DNA of 64,000 nt from Aquila chrysaetos chrysaetos. Lineage: Eukaryota; Chordata; Aves; Accipitriformes; Accipitridae. The position numbers were made by a program, and so were the translations under genes. This document shows, in pieces, positions 44,973 to 56,743 of this stretch (its first letter is position 1; the number at the start of each line of letters is the position of its first letter). The stretch covers positions 1 to 64,000 of the forward strand of contig NW_024470386.1 in NCBI RefSeq assembly GCF_900496995.4, written 5' to 3'. The notes below the pieces were generated by a model. That model searched no databases and was not told where the DNA came from. It worked only from the letters and a program-made list of their open reading frames with translations.

Positions 44973-45266
44973 GTGCACACAGGGCACGCAGCTGCTCATA
45001 CGGTTGGGCCCAGGCACATGCAGCAACCGAGGCTGTGCGTGTGAGCGTGTGCGTGCGTGTGCGTGCGTGCGTGCATGCGCACGATTGCCAAGAGCACGCT
45101 GGGCTCCAGATGTGAGCCAGGGTCAGGCAGGGTGGAAGGCGTGAGGTTTCGAGCTGGATCTGGACTCTGTGTCAAGGGCGCTCATGTGCCGAGTGACTGT
45201 GTCTGGGCCCCACAGGAGGGGGTAAAGCATGCACCGAGCCCTTCTTTCTCCTCTTCTTCCATTCAG

Positions 45267-47590
45267 GTGCCAAAAATCTTGAACACCCTTTACACCTACA
45301 TGCAGCAGAGCACCCACAGGCCCTTCCTGCTCCGTGCAGTGTTTCTCCTCACCCACTTTCACCAGGAGCCCGTAACCAGCAGTCTCCTCCAGAAGAGTCT
45401 GCTGATGGACAGGTACGTGCACTCCCCACTTCCCCGCTGTGGTCAAACAGGGACCCTGCAGCTTCCTTGCCCTGGGGGGGTCCGGTTGAGAAGCAGGTCT
45501 TTTTTTTTCTGCCCGAGCAGTCTGGAGTGTTGCAAGACTGCGTGCTTGTGTCTCTGCTGTGAGTGGGGCGTTGTAAGCCCCATTGCAGGTGAGGAGGTTT
45601 GAGGGCACCGCAGGACCGCAAGGATACGGGCTCAGGGGTGAACGTCTCTTCCCTTGCAGTGACACGGTGGAGCTGTGGAGGAGCCTGGGGAGAAGCATCC
45701 TTGGGATTGGGATCCTGAGGTGCTTAGTGCAGAAACTAAACAGAGCAGGAAACCACCGCCTGGGGACGGACTCCTCCACTTGTGGGCGGCACAACCGTCA
45801 GACGGCTGTGGAGACTCTGACGGTACGTTCAACGGCAGACACGTTTCTGCAGCTGGGCATCTGCTTGCCAACTCACACCTGGGCGCAAGGGAGTCAGGTG
45901 CCCTTTGCGGGTGCCCACGGAGATGCGCAGGGCGCTGTGCTGGGCCGGCCTCAAGGAGTGTGGGGAGCCAGGCCAGTTTGGTACTCCTGAGCCACAAGGC
46001 TGTCGCAGAAGTGACAACTGCGGACAGTGACCCCCCACCCCAGGCAGGCGGGGGAACCAGGCTGGTGGGAAAAGGCCTTCCCTGAACAGGTGGTTCTTGG
46101 TCGTGTTTCTCTGCAGATCACCCGTGCCATCTCCGAGGTGGTGCTTGTCCTGAGGAGCACGGAGGAGCTCAGGCAACTGCTTCCCCACCTCCTTCCCAGC
46201 CTCCTCAGGTGGGCCAGAGAAATGCTGGGTGGGGAGAGGCTGCTTTTGCTCATGAGCACCTGGAGAGAACTGTTCCTCGAGTGCCAAATGCACGTGGAGA
46301 AGCCGTGCGGGTAAGGAGCCGAAGGGGCAGATGGAGGGGCTGGCTTCAGTTCCCCGCCGTGCCAAGGCCTGTGCCTTTGTGGGGCTGAGGGAGGGCTTCG
46401 CCTGCCCCACTTCCTAGATGTGGAAAGCGGTCGTCGTGGTTGGTTGTACTTCTGTTCCTTCATGGAGAAACTCCAGCTCCCAGGCAGGAAGGTCTTACGC
46501 AGCTCATACTGCGGACGGCCGTCATCTTGCCTCCTGCATACCCTTGCGTGCGCAATGGCATTGCACTCCCTCAACGGACCCCCGCTGGGAGCTGTGACTC
46601 TTGCGGGCACTGGTGTCGTTCTTGGCCAAAGGCTGGTGGGAAGAGGGATGAGGTGTTGGCCTTGGTTGATACCTAGCGTGGAGTCAGTCTAGAGGCGTGG
46701 GTTTTCTTCTGCTTCGGGGGGTCTGGGGCACGAAGAAAATGCCAGTGTCGTTAGCTGCAGTCTGGAAGGCTGTGGAGCATCCTTCCAGGGGTATTTAGCT
46801 CTGCTGCAGATCAGTCTTCCCCTAACCTGCTTGTGATTTGAGAGTTCTTGGGGTTTCTGGCGGTGGTGCTATTTGCACTTGTTTTGTTTGATTGGGTTTG
46901 TTTATTTTGCGTTTTGTTTCTGTTGCCAGGGTTTTCCTTTCAGCTCTAGAGTTGGTGCTGGGCAAATGCATGGCGCAGAAATGGACGCAGCTGCTCGTGA
47001 ATCGGGGAGTGTGGGCTCGCCTGGAAGACCCCCTGGCTCACCCTGAGGGGGTGCGTCTCCTGAGCAGGTAAGAGCCCCAGGGATGCGTCTGGCCAACTCC
47101 TGCAGGGCCGTGCCCAGGGACATGGCCGCTGGGAGCCTCCCGGCGTGCCCGGGAAGCCGTCGGGAGCTGAAGAATAGTGCCTGCATCGGCGCAAGTGAAT
47201 TTGGGAGGCCCGGCCTGTGGCCTTCCTGGGTAACTGTGTGTCCCTCGCTTGTGACCCCTGCGCAGCGTCCTGCTCCACGCTGGGCTCGTCTCCCCCTGTC
47301 TGGTGAAGAACCTCTTGCCGTGGCCGGATTCCTGCTCAGTTAAACTGCGGGTGACAGCTACAGCTTTCTTTGCTGAGGTAAGGCAGGAGATGGGGAAGGA
47401 AGGGCTCAGAGGGCTTTCACTGAGATACTGCTGCTCGGGATGTCTTTTTTTGTGGGAAGATCCCTGGCGAACGGGTCCCTGGAGCGGGGTGCCCAGGGGA
47501 GCGCCTGGCCGGGACCAGGTCCCCACGGCGCTGCCTGTGTTGTTGCTCCAGATCTCTCGGGGCGGCAGGACGACGGGGACCTCCGAGTGA
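45267..47590 (+). CDS. MROH family gene fragment, copy 3 (5'-truncated, open frame)
   Basis: Exons 45267-45412, 45660-45822, 46117-46310, 46930-47067, 47266-47377 and 47552-47590 keep splice sites and frame, and encode 263 residues ending TTGTSE. ATTAAA lies at 47649. As in copy 2, the fragment sits immediately right of the CR1 junction and lacks the 5' exons and start. In exon 2 it matches copy 1 (GIGILRCLVQKL) rather than copy 2 (GIRILRCLVEKL). In exon 3 it matches copy 2 (WAREMLGG, CQMHVEKPCG) rather than copy 1. This is a mosaic expected from gene conversion or repeated unequal crossing-over. Confidence 0.7.
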
Positions 47591-48191
47591 GGCAGGCACC
47601 AGAGGAATCCCTCCGCAATACCTGGCCCCAGCCAGCACCACGGAGTTAATTAAAGCTCATCAAAAGACACCGAAAGGGGAGTGTATCTGTTCTTTCCCTA
47701 ATAGCACCCCGGCGGCTGGTGAGACGACGTGTGGGTGACACGGAGGCTGGGGGCTGCCAGCTGTGGGGCCCCTCTCAGATCTTCCTGGGCTGGGGACAAT
47801 GGAGTCGTGCCAGGACAGACCCCAGAGCAGGGGTCTCCCCGTGGGGTCCTGGGGCCTTGCTGTGCCATGCTGACCCCTGTGAGAAGAAGGTGGGCTGCGC
47901 CGGCGACCAGGCCTGGTGCTGGGGCCAGGAGTTTCCTTTAGGCACCTGCAGGGCCGAGGGATCCGACGTCCCCACCGCAGACATGTAGAGCTCCTCCAAG
48001 GGGGTTACTCCGGGTGCCTCGGTGGAGGGCAGAGGTGGCCCTAGGCCTGAAAGACCAGCTGTACTGAGGTCTGGTGCCCTTGAGTGCTGCTGCCCATGGG
48101 ATTCCCACCAAAAGTCCCCCGAAGAGGCAAGAATCTTCACCCGCTGTTTCATGGTCACTACAGCCAAGGCTGACAATGCTTTTTCCACCCC

Positions 48192-49793
48192 TGTGTCCCG
48201 ATCCAATGTCGGGGAAGGTGTCGATATGATCCCAAGAGCAAGATTAAGACGCAAGCAAGGTCAAACGCTGTATACCCGAAAGAGCTTTAATTATCAAAAG
48301 TAGAAAACAGTAGCGCTAGGATAGACTGGAAGAAAAGGCAGAAATCAAGCAAGCAGTCGGGATAGAGTTGCAAGACTAGTCACCACCTGTCGCGTCCCAA
48401 AGTTGGAGCGACTTGGGTTCGTGGATTTCCTTTGTCAGAATGAAGGTGAAACGACACCAGGGGAGTTCAAACAACAATCAACATTTATTCAGCCTAGCTA
48501 ACCTTGCCCAAGTAGAAGTGAACTTATCAATATGAACCTTGCAACATGTCATTAAGCCGCTGTTTGAAAAGAGAAGGGAGGTGTAGAAAAAGAAATGAAG
48601 AAAGGAACCTGAAATGTATCGGAAGGAGAGCTCTCCCATTGAGTCACGAGGTTCAGAGCAGACCCCCTTGCTTTCTGGACTCCTTCTCAAAGAGGAGCCC
48701 AGGGGCGGCTAGATCCACTCACTCCTAGTCTCAGACTTGGTCAACGGTTTATGTTTAAAAGGATGAGGTGTAGGGACTGTGGAAAAGAGAGAAGGAAAAG
48801 AGGGAGAGAGAGAATGAGAGAAAGAAAGAAAGAGAGAGAGAAGAGAAGGGTTTCACCAGTCCTGGGTGCAGCGTTGGTCCAGCCAGCGTAGAGATCCAGT
48901 TCCGGAGGGCGCGCACTGAGAACTCGTTCTCCCTTCTTTTATAGTGTGTTAGTCGATGGTTTTGACATGTGCAGTTCCCGTTGCCGGGGTTCTCTGGAAT
49001 CGGTCGGTGAGCTTTGTCGGGGGGTTCATTGCGGAGTTGCCTCTCTTCTTCTGCTGGCATGACCGCTTAAGATAGAAGCACAGTCCCATCTTCCGTGGGG
49101 CCTCCTCCTCCAGGCACATATGCTGTGCTCCTTCTCCTGGTCACTTAAGATAAGGAACTGCGGCTTTGGAGAAGTGCGGTCCCACCCTCCGTGGGGCCCT
49201 CTCCTCCGGCCACGTTGTCCTGTTCACAAAACTCCAGCATTTTTGCAGAGGCCGTTTTCTCCACCGAAGTTCTTTAACGAATGTTTGAGACATTGACTAT
49301 AATTTGTCAGACCGTCACACCACCATGGATCCAGCGGCATCCCGTTGGTCCTCAGTCTTCAATTCTTCGGTGAGGGGTGCACACCACGGCTTGTCTCCAC
49401 GGTTTTTTTGTAGGGCATAGTCTGATGCACGCGCATACATACTGTTCATGCACTCTTCACGCGCTGCATGTTTCACCTATCACACAGCCTTCGCGTGATC
49501 AACACCAGAAACCAGTACCTTATCTCAAAGACTGCAGTTTCCACGACAGTGATAGTCTCCACGTTCCTGCATGCTTCACCGGCTCCGGCCTGTCTCCTGC
49601 CCTGGATGCCTCAGTGGCCTGATAATCGTCCTGATGGACAGAGGAGTGCCCTGCTTAAACAAGCCGTCTCTGGGATAAGTGGCTCCTCACAGCAAACAAT
49701 CCTTGAGATGAATGGCTTGAGGTGACAGTCCAGTCTCTCACAACAAACAATCTTTGAGACAGATAGCTCGAGGTAACAATTCAGGCTCTCACA
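48192..49793 (-). mobile_element. Older minus-strand LTR with nested LTR (copy 3)
   Basis: Same composite as in copies 1 and 2, with the younger LTR at 48388-49319 inside. Ends are approximate. Confidence 0.45.
48388..49319 (-). mobile_element. Solo LTR, avian ERV, minus strand (copy 3)
   Basis: Orthologous to 7506-8435, 932 bp, flanked by CCACC on both sides, with a shorter GA microsatellite than copy 2. Confidence 0.85.
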
Positions 49794-51115
49794 CCCTGAT
49801 CAGCACTCCCTCTTCTGCAAGGACCAGAGTCAGGTGAGCATCACCTTTGTTGGCCTACCTGGCACCTGTGTGAAGAAGTGGTCCCAAGACACCCTAGAAA
49901 CCTGCTGGACCCTCAGAGGGTGTCCGTGATTTCCATCTTTGGAGGCCTTCAGCTTTCACTCTGGAGCGTTGCAGCCAACCTGATCGCAGGGAGGGTGATC
50001 GTTTCCTTCTGGGCAGGAGGCTCAGCTACAGACCCCCAGCCAGGCCCTCCCAGCCACTTCCAGGAGCTTGTGTTGCAAGCTCCCGCAGTGTTCCTTAGGA
50101 AAAGGGATTCAGCGGGAGGTGAAGACATCTAAATATGTACCTGCTTCTCAAAATAGATGGCATCTAAGTCATAGCCTCATGGGACAATTCAGGGTGGAGG
50201 GGAGCTTCAGAGGCCCCTATTGCAACCTAGGGCTCAAGGCAGGGTCAGCTCTGACATCAGACCAGGTTGCTCAAGGCATTTCAGCATCCACAGAGTGTGC
50301 ACACGAGCCAGGCATCTCAGACACCATCAGGGAAATGGAGACAGGTCATTTGACCAGTTCCCTGAACAAAGGGAGCTATCGGCATGCCGTGCCTCCTCAG
50401 AGTCCTAGGAACACCGAAGCTTTTGCTCCAGAGGAGCGTGATCCCTCCTGAGGTGTCCTGGTGTAGCCCCTGCTCCGTGGGGTGCTTTAGGCTGTAAAGA
50501 ACATCAAAACAACGCCTCTGACGGGGGTGATTTCACCCCCAATCCCAAAATGCAGAGCAGAGGGAGGGATCTCAGAGCTCCCAGGCTCTCTGCTGCAGGG
50601 TTAGGACTTGAGAGGTGTTCCCAAAGTGGATTTGTTTGCATTTTTTTCTTCTCTTCTAGTTCGTGTGCCGGTACCGGAAAGAAGGCAGCAGAAGTGCACA
50701 CTAGTTGTAACCCCTTTTTCTTGCCGGCAATGAAGGTGCCTCTCGGCTGGGAGCGTGAGGAGGACCCCGTGTTACAGCTCTTGAGTCCTTATACGCAACC
50801 CTAAAACTACTCACGTGTTCCTATTTACAATTTACACAAACTGTTGGCTTTGGCCATGATAGCGCCTGTTACCATTCGCTTTTGAGCATTTGTACACGCG
50901 ACCCCGCCCATGCAACGACGCTTAATATATGTTTATTAGCTGACTTTGCACAATTTTATTGCCACTTTGCCGCTTTCAGCCAGTTTGGTCTTGTTTCTTC
51001 TAGCAGCAAGCCCACTTCTACGGAAGAGGTCAGTCGTTCAAGTTCTCTTGCTCATGTCTCGGAAGACATCTTTGTCTTTTGGCATTTTCTTACGTAAAAT
51101 GCCGCGGCCCTCCTT

Positions 51116-51250
51116 TTGAGCAGGGGCCAGGACATGCCATAGAAGGCCATACTGCCCCACCCCTCATTGTGAGCAGGGGGGCAGGACATGCCATAAAAGG
51201 CCATACTGCCCCACCCCTCATTGTGAGCAGGGGCCAGGACAGGTATATAA
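51116..51250 (+). promoter_or_regulatory. Promoter with 53-bp minisatellite and TATA box (copy 3)
   Basis: Two units (51116-51168 and 51169-51222), then TATATAA at 51244-51250. The first unit has CCATAGAAGG, which breaks the CArG pattern; the second keeps CCATAAAAGG. This promoter serves the only full-length RIM-BP-like gene in the window. Confidence 0.6.
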
Positions 51251-51410
51251 GGCCACGCTCAGCCACCCGGGCCGTGGCAGTCGCTGTCTTTGCTTCTGCA
51301 CAGGGAAGGGAGGCAGCAGCTGCAACGGGGTCAGGGGGCTGCCGCCCCTCGCAGACCCAGGGAACGCAACCGTTGGTGAGCTTTGGCAGCAGCGCCTGGT
51401 AGCTGACGCC

Positions 51411-53486
51411 ATGGCGCGGGGCGTTGCGGGACGGGGGCCAGCGGCGCGCAGCCACCCCCTGCCCCGCCGGGGCCCGGCGCAAGCCCCCGGCAGCCTTGCG
51501 CAGAAGGAGGAGCAGAGGCGGGAGCGGGAAGCGCGACAGGCCGAGCTGAAGGAAGAGCGGCTCCGCACCCAAGAGCTGCGCCGCCGCTTCGCTGCCGAAA
51601 CCCGGGAGCTGAAGGCGGCCCTGGAGAGGGAGCGGCAGCTCCTGGCAGAGCGGCTCCGATCTGAGTGGGAGCAGCGACAGGCTCAGGAGGTGCGGCGGCT
51701 GCAGGAGCTGAACCAGCGGCAGCGGGTGGCAGAGACCCGCCAGCTGCTGCGCTGGAAGGAGGCTGAGCTCCGCGAGGGACAGGAGCTGCTGCGGCAGGCA
51801 CGTACTGCCGCCGTTCACCAGACGCGGGACCTGCAGCGGCAGCTGGCCGAGGAGATGGTGAGGCCCAGCAAGAGCAGCGGGGAGGCCCAAAGCAAGCTCG
51901 AGGAGGTCCTCAGCAAGCTACAGCGGGAGACGGACGGCTACCAGCCCGCCCGCATCCGCCACCTCCAGAACCAGCTGCAGCTGGAGAGGAGACTCTTCCT
52001 CAAATACATCCTGCAGCGGTTCGAGGGCGAGCTGCCCGCCTCCCCCTGCACGGCCCAGCCCGAAGGCCCTCCTGGGCACCAGGGCCATCAGGAGACGCAG
52101 AGCTCCTGCTCCTCTGGCAGAGAAGGGCCCCAGGCCCCGGCGGCACCCCAGGAAAGACCGCCGGAAAGCCGCAGCGCTGGGCAGCAAACAACATGCAAGG
52201 CTGTGGCAGATGCTCAGCTCCAGGTGCCAGAGGGGGAAGACCTGGTGCTCCTGAAGCAGAACAGCCGCCTGCGGTGCCTTCTCGAAGACCTGGAGAGGCA
52301 ACAGAGTGCCCTTGAGATGGAGAACCGCCTCCTGAAAAAGGAATGCTCTCCAGAAGCGCGCAAGGAGGCAGAGAGGCTGCGGCAGATAAATGCTCACCTA
52401 GCTGCCCTCGCCTCGCGGCTGGAAGAAAGATCCAAGCAACTGCAGGCGACCATGGGTTGCCTGATCAATACTCAAGTGCCACTGCCCATCCAAAGCCCCA
52501 CTGGGGAACTGTGCATGGCATCGCTTCCTCAGCAGAGGGGTGGAGAAATGGGAGAGCCTGCTGGAGCTTTGCTGGCACAAGACAAGCAGCATGACTTCTC
52601 AGAGAAGGCAGCTGAGGAGCTGCAGGCCCAAGTGGCTGCAGGTGAAGAGGCCTCTGATCATGTGAGCGCCCACAGCCCAACTGGTGAGGAGTTAGAGGTG
52701 CAGCTCTCAGAGGTGACAAATGAAAACACCCGCCTGGCTGAAGAGAATGCTCGCCTCCGTGGGCAGGTGGGTTTGACAGAGCACGTTCGAGCTGAAAATG
52801 CGGACCTGAAAGGGCAACTGGCGCGAGTGGCAGCGGAGCGAGATGCTGCCATCCAGATGAAGGTCTGTCTTCAAACCCAGCTGGAAGAGTTGGAGCGCAA
52901 ACTGGAAGCCATGAGAGAAATGGCAGAAAGGAGTCAACAGCTGGGGAAGGAGCTTGAGGAGACAAAGTTAGCGCTCCAGAGGAAAGAAGAGCAAGGCAAG
53001 TGTTTGCCGAGGGCTCAGGCAGAAGCACACGGGGAACACCAAGAAACCCTGCAACTGTTTCAAGCCCAGCTGGTTTGGTATCAGAAGCTAAATGAGCAAC
53101 ACCAGCAGCTACTTCAGGAACTTGAACGGCTGGAAAGAGAAAGATCCAACGGTATCATTTCCAGGCCGTGCCAGGCTGACGGGGCTGCAGACAAGGAGTC
53201 CATCCTCCTGGCGGCTATGAGAAAACAACCGGCGGTGCTGCGAGCGTTCATAGCTCGATACAGCTATGATCCTTTCAGTGGTCCCAACGAGCGGCCTGAA
53301 CTAGAGCTTCCTCTAGTTGCTGGACAATACGTGTACGTCTTTGGAGACGTGGACGAAGACGGTTGGTACGTGGGAGAGCTGACCGACGGCACAAGAGGCT
53401 TCGTCCCCTCTAATCTGGTTGAAGAAGTTTCAGATGACGGACAGCCTGATGACACCGGATTCTGGCTGGAGACAAGTGATTGGTAG
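51411..53486 (+). CDS. RIM-binding-protein-like coiled-coil/SH3 protein, intronless, 691 aa
   Basis: A single uninterrupted frame. Residues ~40-190 and ~265-345 are Glu/Arg/Leu-rich coiled coil, ~205-260 is a Pro/Gly/Ser-rich linker, and ~415-590 is a second long coiled coil. The C-terminus (~611-673) is an SH3 domain with [33 protein letters not shown] and [10 protein letters not shown] motifs, characteristic of the first SH3 of RIM-binding proteins (RIMBP1/TSPOAP1, RIMBP2, RIMBP3). The FN3 repeats and the two C-terminal SH3 domains of full RIM-BPs are absent; 18 residues after the SH3 the protein ends. Intact RIMBP1 and RIMBP2 genes have many exons, so lack of introns suggests a retrogene, as in mammalian testis-expressed RIMBP3. 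The ATG follows a TATA promoter, and ATTAAA is at 53529. Orthology to RIMBP3 is not established. Confidence 0.82.
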   Translation: MARGVAGRGPAARSHPLPRRGPAQAPGSLAQKEEQRREREARQAELKEERLRTQELRRRFAAETRELKAALERERQLLAERLRSEWEQRQAQEVRRLQELNQRQRVAETRQLLRWKEAELREGQELLRQARTAAVHQTRDLQRQLAEEMVRPSKSSGEAQSKLEEVLSKLQRETDGYQPARIRHLQNQLQLERRLFLKYILQRFEGELPASPCTAQPEGPPGHQGHQETQSSCSSGREGPQAPAAPQERPPESRSAGQQTTCKAVADAQLQVPEGEDLVLLKQNSRLRCLLEDLERQQSALEMENRLLKKECSPEARKEAERLRQINAHLAALASRLEERSKQLQATMGCLINTQVPLPIQSPTGELCMASLPQQRGGEMGEPAGALLAQDKQHDFSEKAAEELQAQVAAGEEASDHVSAHSPTGEELEVQLSEVTNENTRLAEENARLRGQVGLTEHVRAENADLKGQLARVAAERDAAIQMKVCLQTQLEELERKLEAMREMAERSQQLGKELEETKLALQRKEEQGKCLPRAQAEAHGEHQETLQLFQAQLVWYQKLNEQHQQLLQELERLERERSNGIISRPCQADGAADKESILLAAMRKQPAVLRAFIARYSYDPFSGPNERPELELPLVAGQYVYVFGDVDEDGWYVGELTDGTRGFVPSNLVEEVSDDGQPDDTGFWLETSDW

Positions 53487-55200
53487 CAGGACACAGATGA
53501 TGTCTGTCCCGTCTTCTTCTATGTTCTTATTAAATCTTTTCCTAACGATCTCTCTGCACAATGTCACTCTCTATCCTGAGTGGATGTGTACTGAAAGGAC
53601 TATGTGCCAGCTACTGGGGGGGTTGGCGTGGGTGGACTGGGTGCCAGCTACTGGAGTCAACCGGGGGTGTAGGCACCCCTGGCTTGTGGTGCCAGCTACT
53701 GGCGTGGGTCCCAGTGCAGCCGGGCCCTGGCTGGGCTATCAGGTGGGCAGAGGGTCTGTGCTGGGTGGCTGTGGGGTTCCTGCAGCACAAATGTGTGAGT
53801 GCTGCATGTTTGCAGGGAGCACCAAGATGGACCAGTCAGCAAGTAGGCGACTCGTGGGGTGGGTCGCAGGGCCGGAATCTGGGCAGGGGTACTGGCAGGG
53901 CAGAGAGGCTGTGCCAGTACTCTGGGGATCCATGAACACGCGTGTGCTTGTGAACGTATAGTGTGTTGTGTGTGTGCCTGCCACTAGTGACCTCCTGTCT
54001 CTGGCAGCCCAAGAGGAGGAGGGGACATGGCTGTCTCTGTGTTTTATGAGAGTCCTCCATGAGGGTACTGTTGACGGCAGCGCCTCGTCTGTGGCAGTCT
54101 GTGTGACTGGCCGTGTCAGTGTCCTCTCCGCAGGTGTGTCTGTGTGTGTGCATCTCTGGGATGCGTGCTCAGCTTCGCTAGAAGTTGCAGCTGCAAGTGG
54201 CAAAGTGGCAGCTGCATCCCTCAGCCTGGGCAAAGACTCCAGATGCCCAGGCACCGGGCTGGGCTCCAGCAGCCAGGCAGGAGTGTACTGGTGGTACTGG
54301 TCTGGGCTCCAGGGGCATGGTAGGAGGGGTCCTTGGCTGCAGTGCCTGGAAGCGGTGGCCAGTCTTGACATCCCGTAACACTGTGGGTCTGTGGGATGCA
54401 TGGGGGGATCTGAACCCTGCTTCATCCCAAGGGCTTCCAGCTGGGGATGAGATGTCTGCATTGCTTCAGCTGAATCCCTGCCCAGCCAGAGCGTTTAACC
54501 AACACCTCCCTGTCACTGCCTGTGTGTCCTTTTTGTGATGGGCCGAGAATATCAGTGCCCAGAGGGGAACATCTACACCTCTCATAGACATCCGCGCTCT
54601 GGTAGGACAAACCATGCTTTTGGAATCGCTCTCTCTCCGCTCTTTAGAGAGGGACAATTGGTGATTACTGCAGTCAGCTAAAAAGTCCATTCCCCAAGGG
54701 TGACTCCGCTGCCTTTCAGGAGCTGAGACATCTCCAGGGAGCCCCGAAGAGGCAGAGAAAGTGAAGCCTTGGGCTGGTCCTCTGCTCCTGAGCTGGGCCG
54801 GGCTCCTGGGACGGAGGGAGCTCCCAGCAAGTGGGCAGCGCTTGTGAGAGACGGCTCTGCCCAGGAGCAGCTCCCCTGCGAAGCGCAGCAGGGCTGAAGG
54901 CACTGCCTGCAGGTAGCGAGGGGAGATGAGTGAGGCAGAGAGAGGTCAGTGGGAGGACAGCTGAGCTCCCAGTGTGGGAGAAGGACTTCTGGGAAGACTC
55001 CGGCTGCAGGGCAGTGCACATGCGTGAGTTTCCTGGAGGAGTCTCCAAAACCTGGCACATCCAAAGCGTCTGTCAGAACAACCCTCACAGTTTGTCCAGT
55101 TTGTAGGAAGACGTGCTGCTGAGCAAGGCTTCCCTGCTGCATTGTCAGAGGGACAGGACACAATGGCTGCCTTCTCCCGGGTACGGCTGCAGAGTGTCAA

Positions 55201-55650
55201 TGTGGTTTGTGACAAAAGAATGTCTAGCGAGAAAAGATGGATAGTAGAGGTACTAATCAACATTCTTTAGCATAAGTTGTATCAAACATGTAAAGTGTCC
55301 AACCGCGCAGAATCACTAGAAAAGGGTCGACTAGTGGACAAGTGAGGAAGACTATCAAAGACCACCAGAGGACCCCTGAAGATCACCAAAGATCTTGAGT
55401 GCGCCTGCGCCAAGGACATTTACATATATTAATGAGTTCCTGGAATTCAGATGAATGTGTGAATTGTTTCCAGGAAAAATCATGACTATGTATGTCCATT
55501 TTGTATATAATCTCAACTGTTGAAAGAATTGGTATGCACGATAGGTGGAACGATCCCCCATGCACCCAGCGATGCAATGAAGAATGCCTGCTTTCTAAAA
55601 CTCCAAAATGGAGTCTTAGAGAGTTTCTGAAGTGCTGACTTCTGGTAACA
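55201..55650 (+). mobile_element. Solo LTR, avian ERV (copy 3)
   Basis: Same element and site as 14323-14772, same length, with a few substitutions private to this copy. Confidence 0.6.
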
Positions 55651-56591
55651 CTTGAAAGGTCCCTTCCAAGCCAAACTATTCTATGATTCTAGAATTCTAT
55701 TATGTGGCTTCTTGTGGCACTTTGCCTGTTAACGAGGCCTTTGGTGCCGAGTTCCTGAACTGCAGATATTGAAAGAATGCACCAGCCTAGAAGGAAGCCA
55801 AAGGCTTCCTGAGGTCCATCCAAGTGTGGGGAGCGAAGGGGAGGACGAGAGGCAGGTCAGCTCATGGAGCATGTTGAGCACTGTCTGGTCACGCCACAGC
55901 AGAGGGCATTCCCCATCTCCCCGGGTGAGGCACGCACACATGATGGTAACCTCTCCTTTGTTCAGAGTCCTTCAGTCACATTCCCAGGGCAGACCTATTC
56001 CTCCTCCACCCACAGACATCAACGGCTTCCCATTTCGAGGTTCGCACATGGTTGGAAGGATGTGCTAAAACCCTCAACCACCGCCTTGCTTCTTGCCGAG
56101 TTCCCTCCACCCTCTTTGGCATCCCTAGGCACTGCCAGTCACCGCCTAATCACTAACTGAGAAGTTAAGAAGCTCTTCAGGCTTTCCATCTCATTGTCAG
56201 GGGATGACCACGTTTCTCCAGTCACCATTCATGCATGCTAAAAACCCCAGTTGAGGAAGCACATCTTGTGGAGGGGAGAACCTCCCCGAGGCCCCTTTGT
56301 GCTTCTTGAGGTCCAAGCACTTGTGCAAGGCTCCAGGAGGAGTGAATTTGGTGCCCGCCTTTGCATTGCAGATGGGTGGTCTGCAGCGGGCAGGGAACGG
56401 GCCAGGACTGCGACCAGGAATGCCGTGGGAGGGGAGGTCCGTCGCTCAGGGAGACAAGGATGAAGGGTGGGCATTGAGGGTTGTGGTGTTGCTCTTCCCA
56501 AGTCACCATTACGCGTGAGGAAGCTCTGCTTCCCTGGCGATGGCCAAACATCTGCCTGCCGTTGGGAAGCCCCAGGGAGCCCCCTTCGGGA

Positions 56592-56597
56592 GTCTCT

Positions 56598-56637
<40 letters not shown>

Positions 56638-56665
56638 CTTGGTGGTTCGAGCCCACCCAGGGACG
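56592..56665 (+). tRNA. tRNA-Asn(GTT), copy 3
   Basis: Identical to copies 1 and 2. No compensatory or disruptive change is seen in any stem. Confidence 0.88.
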
Positions 56666-56743
56666 GCTCTCCCCTCTCGCCTGCCTATGCCACAGCCTCC
56701 TAACATTTAAGGTCCCTTCCAACCCAAGGCGTCCTATGGCTCT
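56592..56743 (+). mobile_element. tRNA-Asn/CR1 SINE-like composite (copy 3)
   Basis: Same composite as in copies 1 and 2. The CR1-like tail begins near 56710 and ends in A8. Confidence 0.5.
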
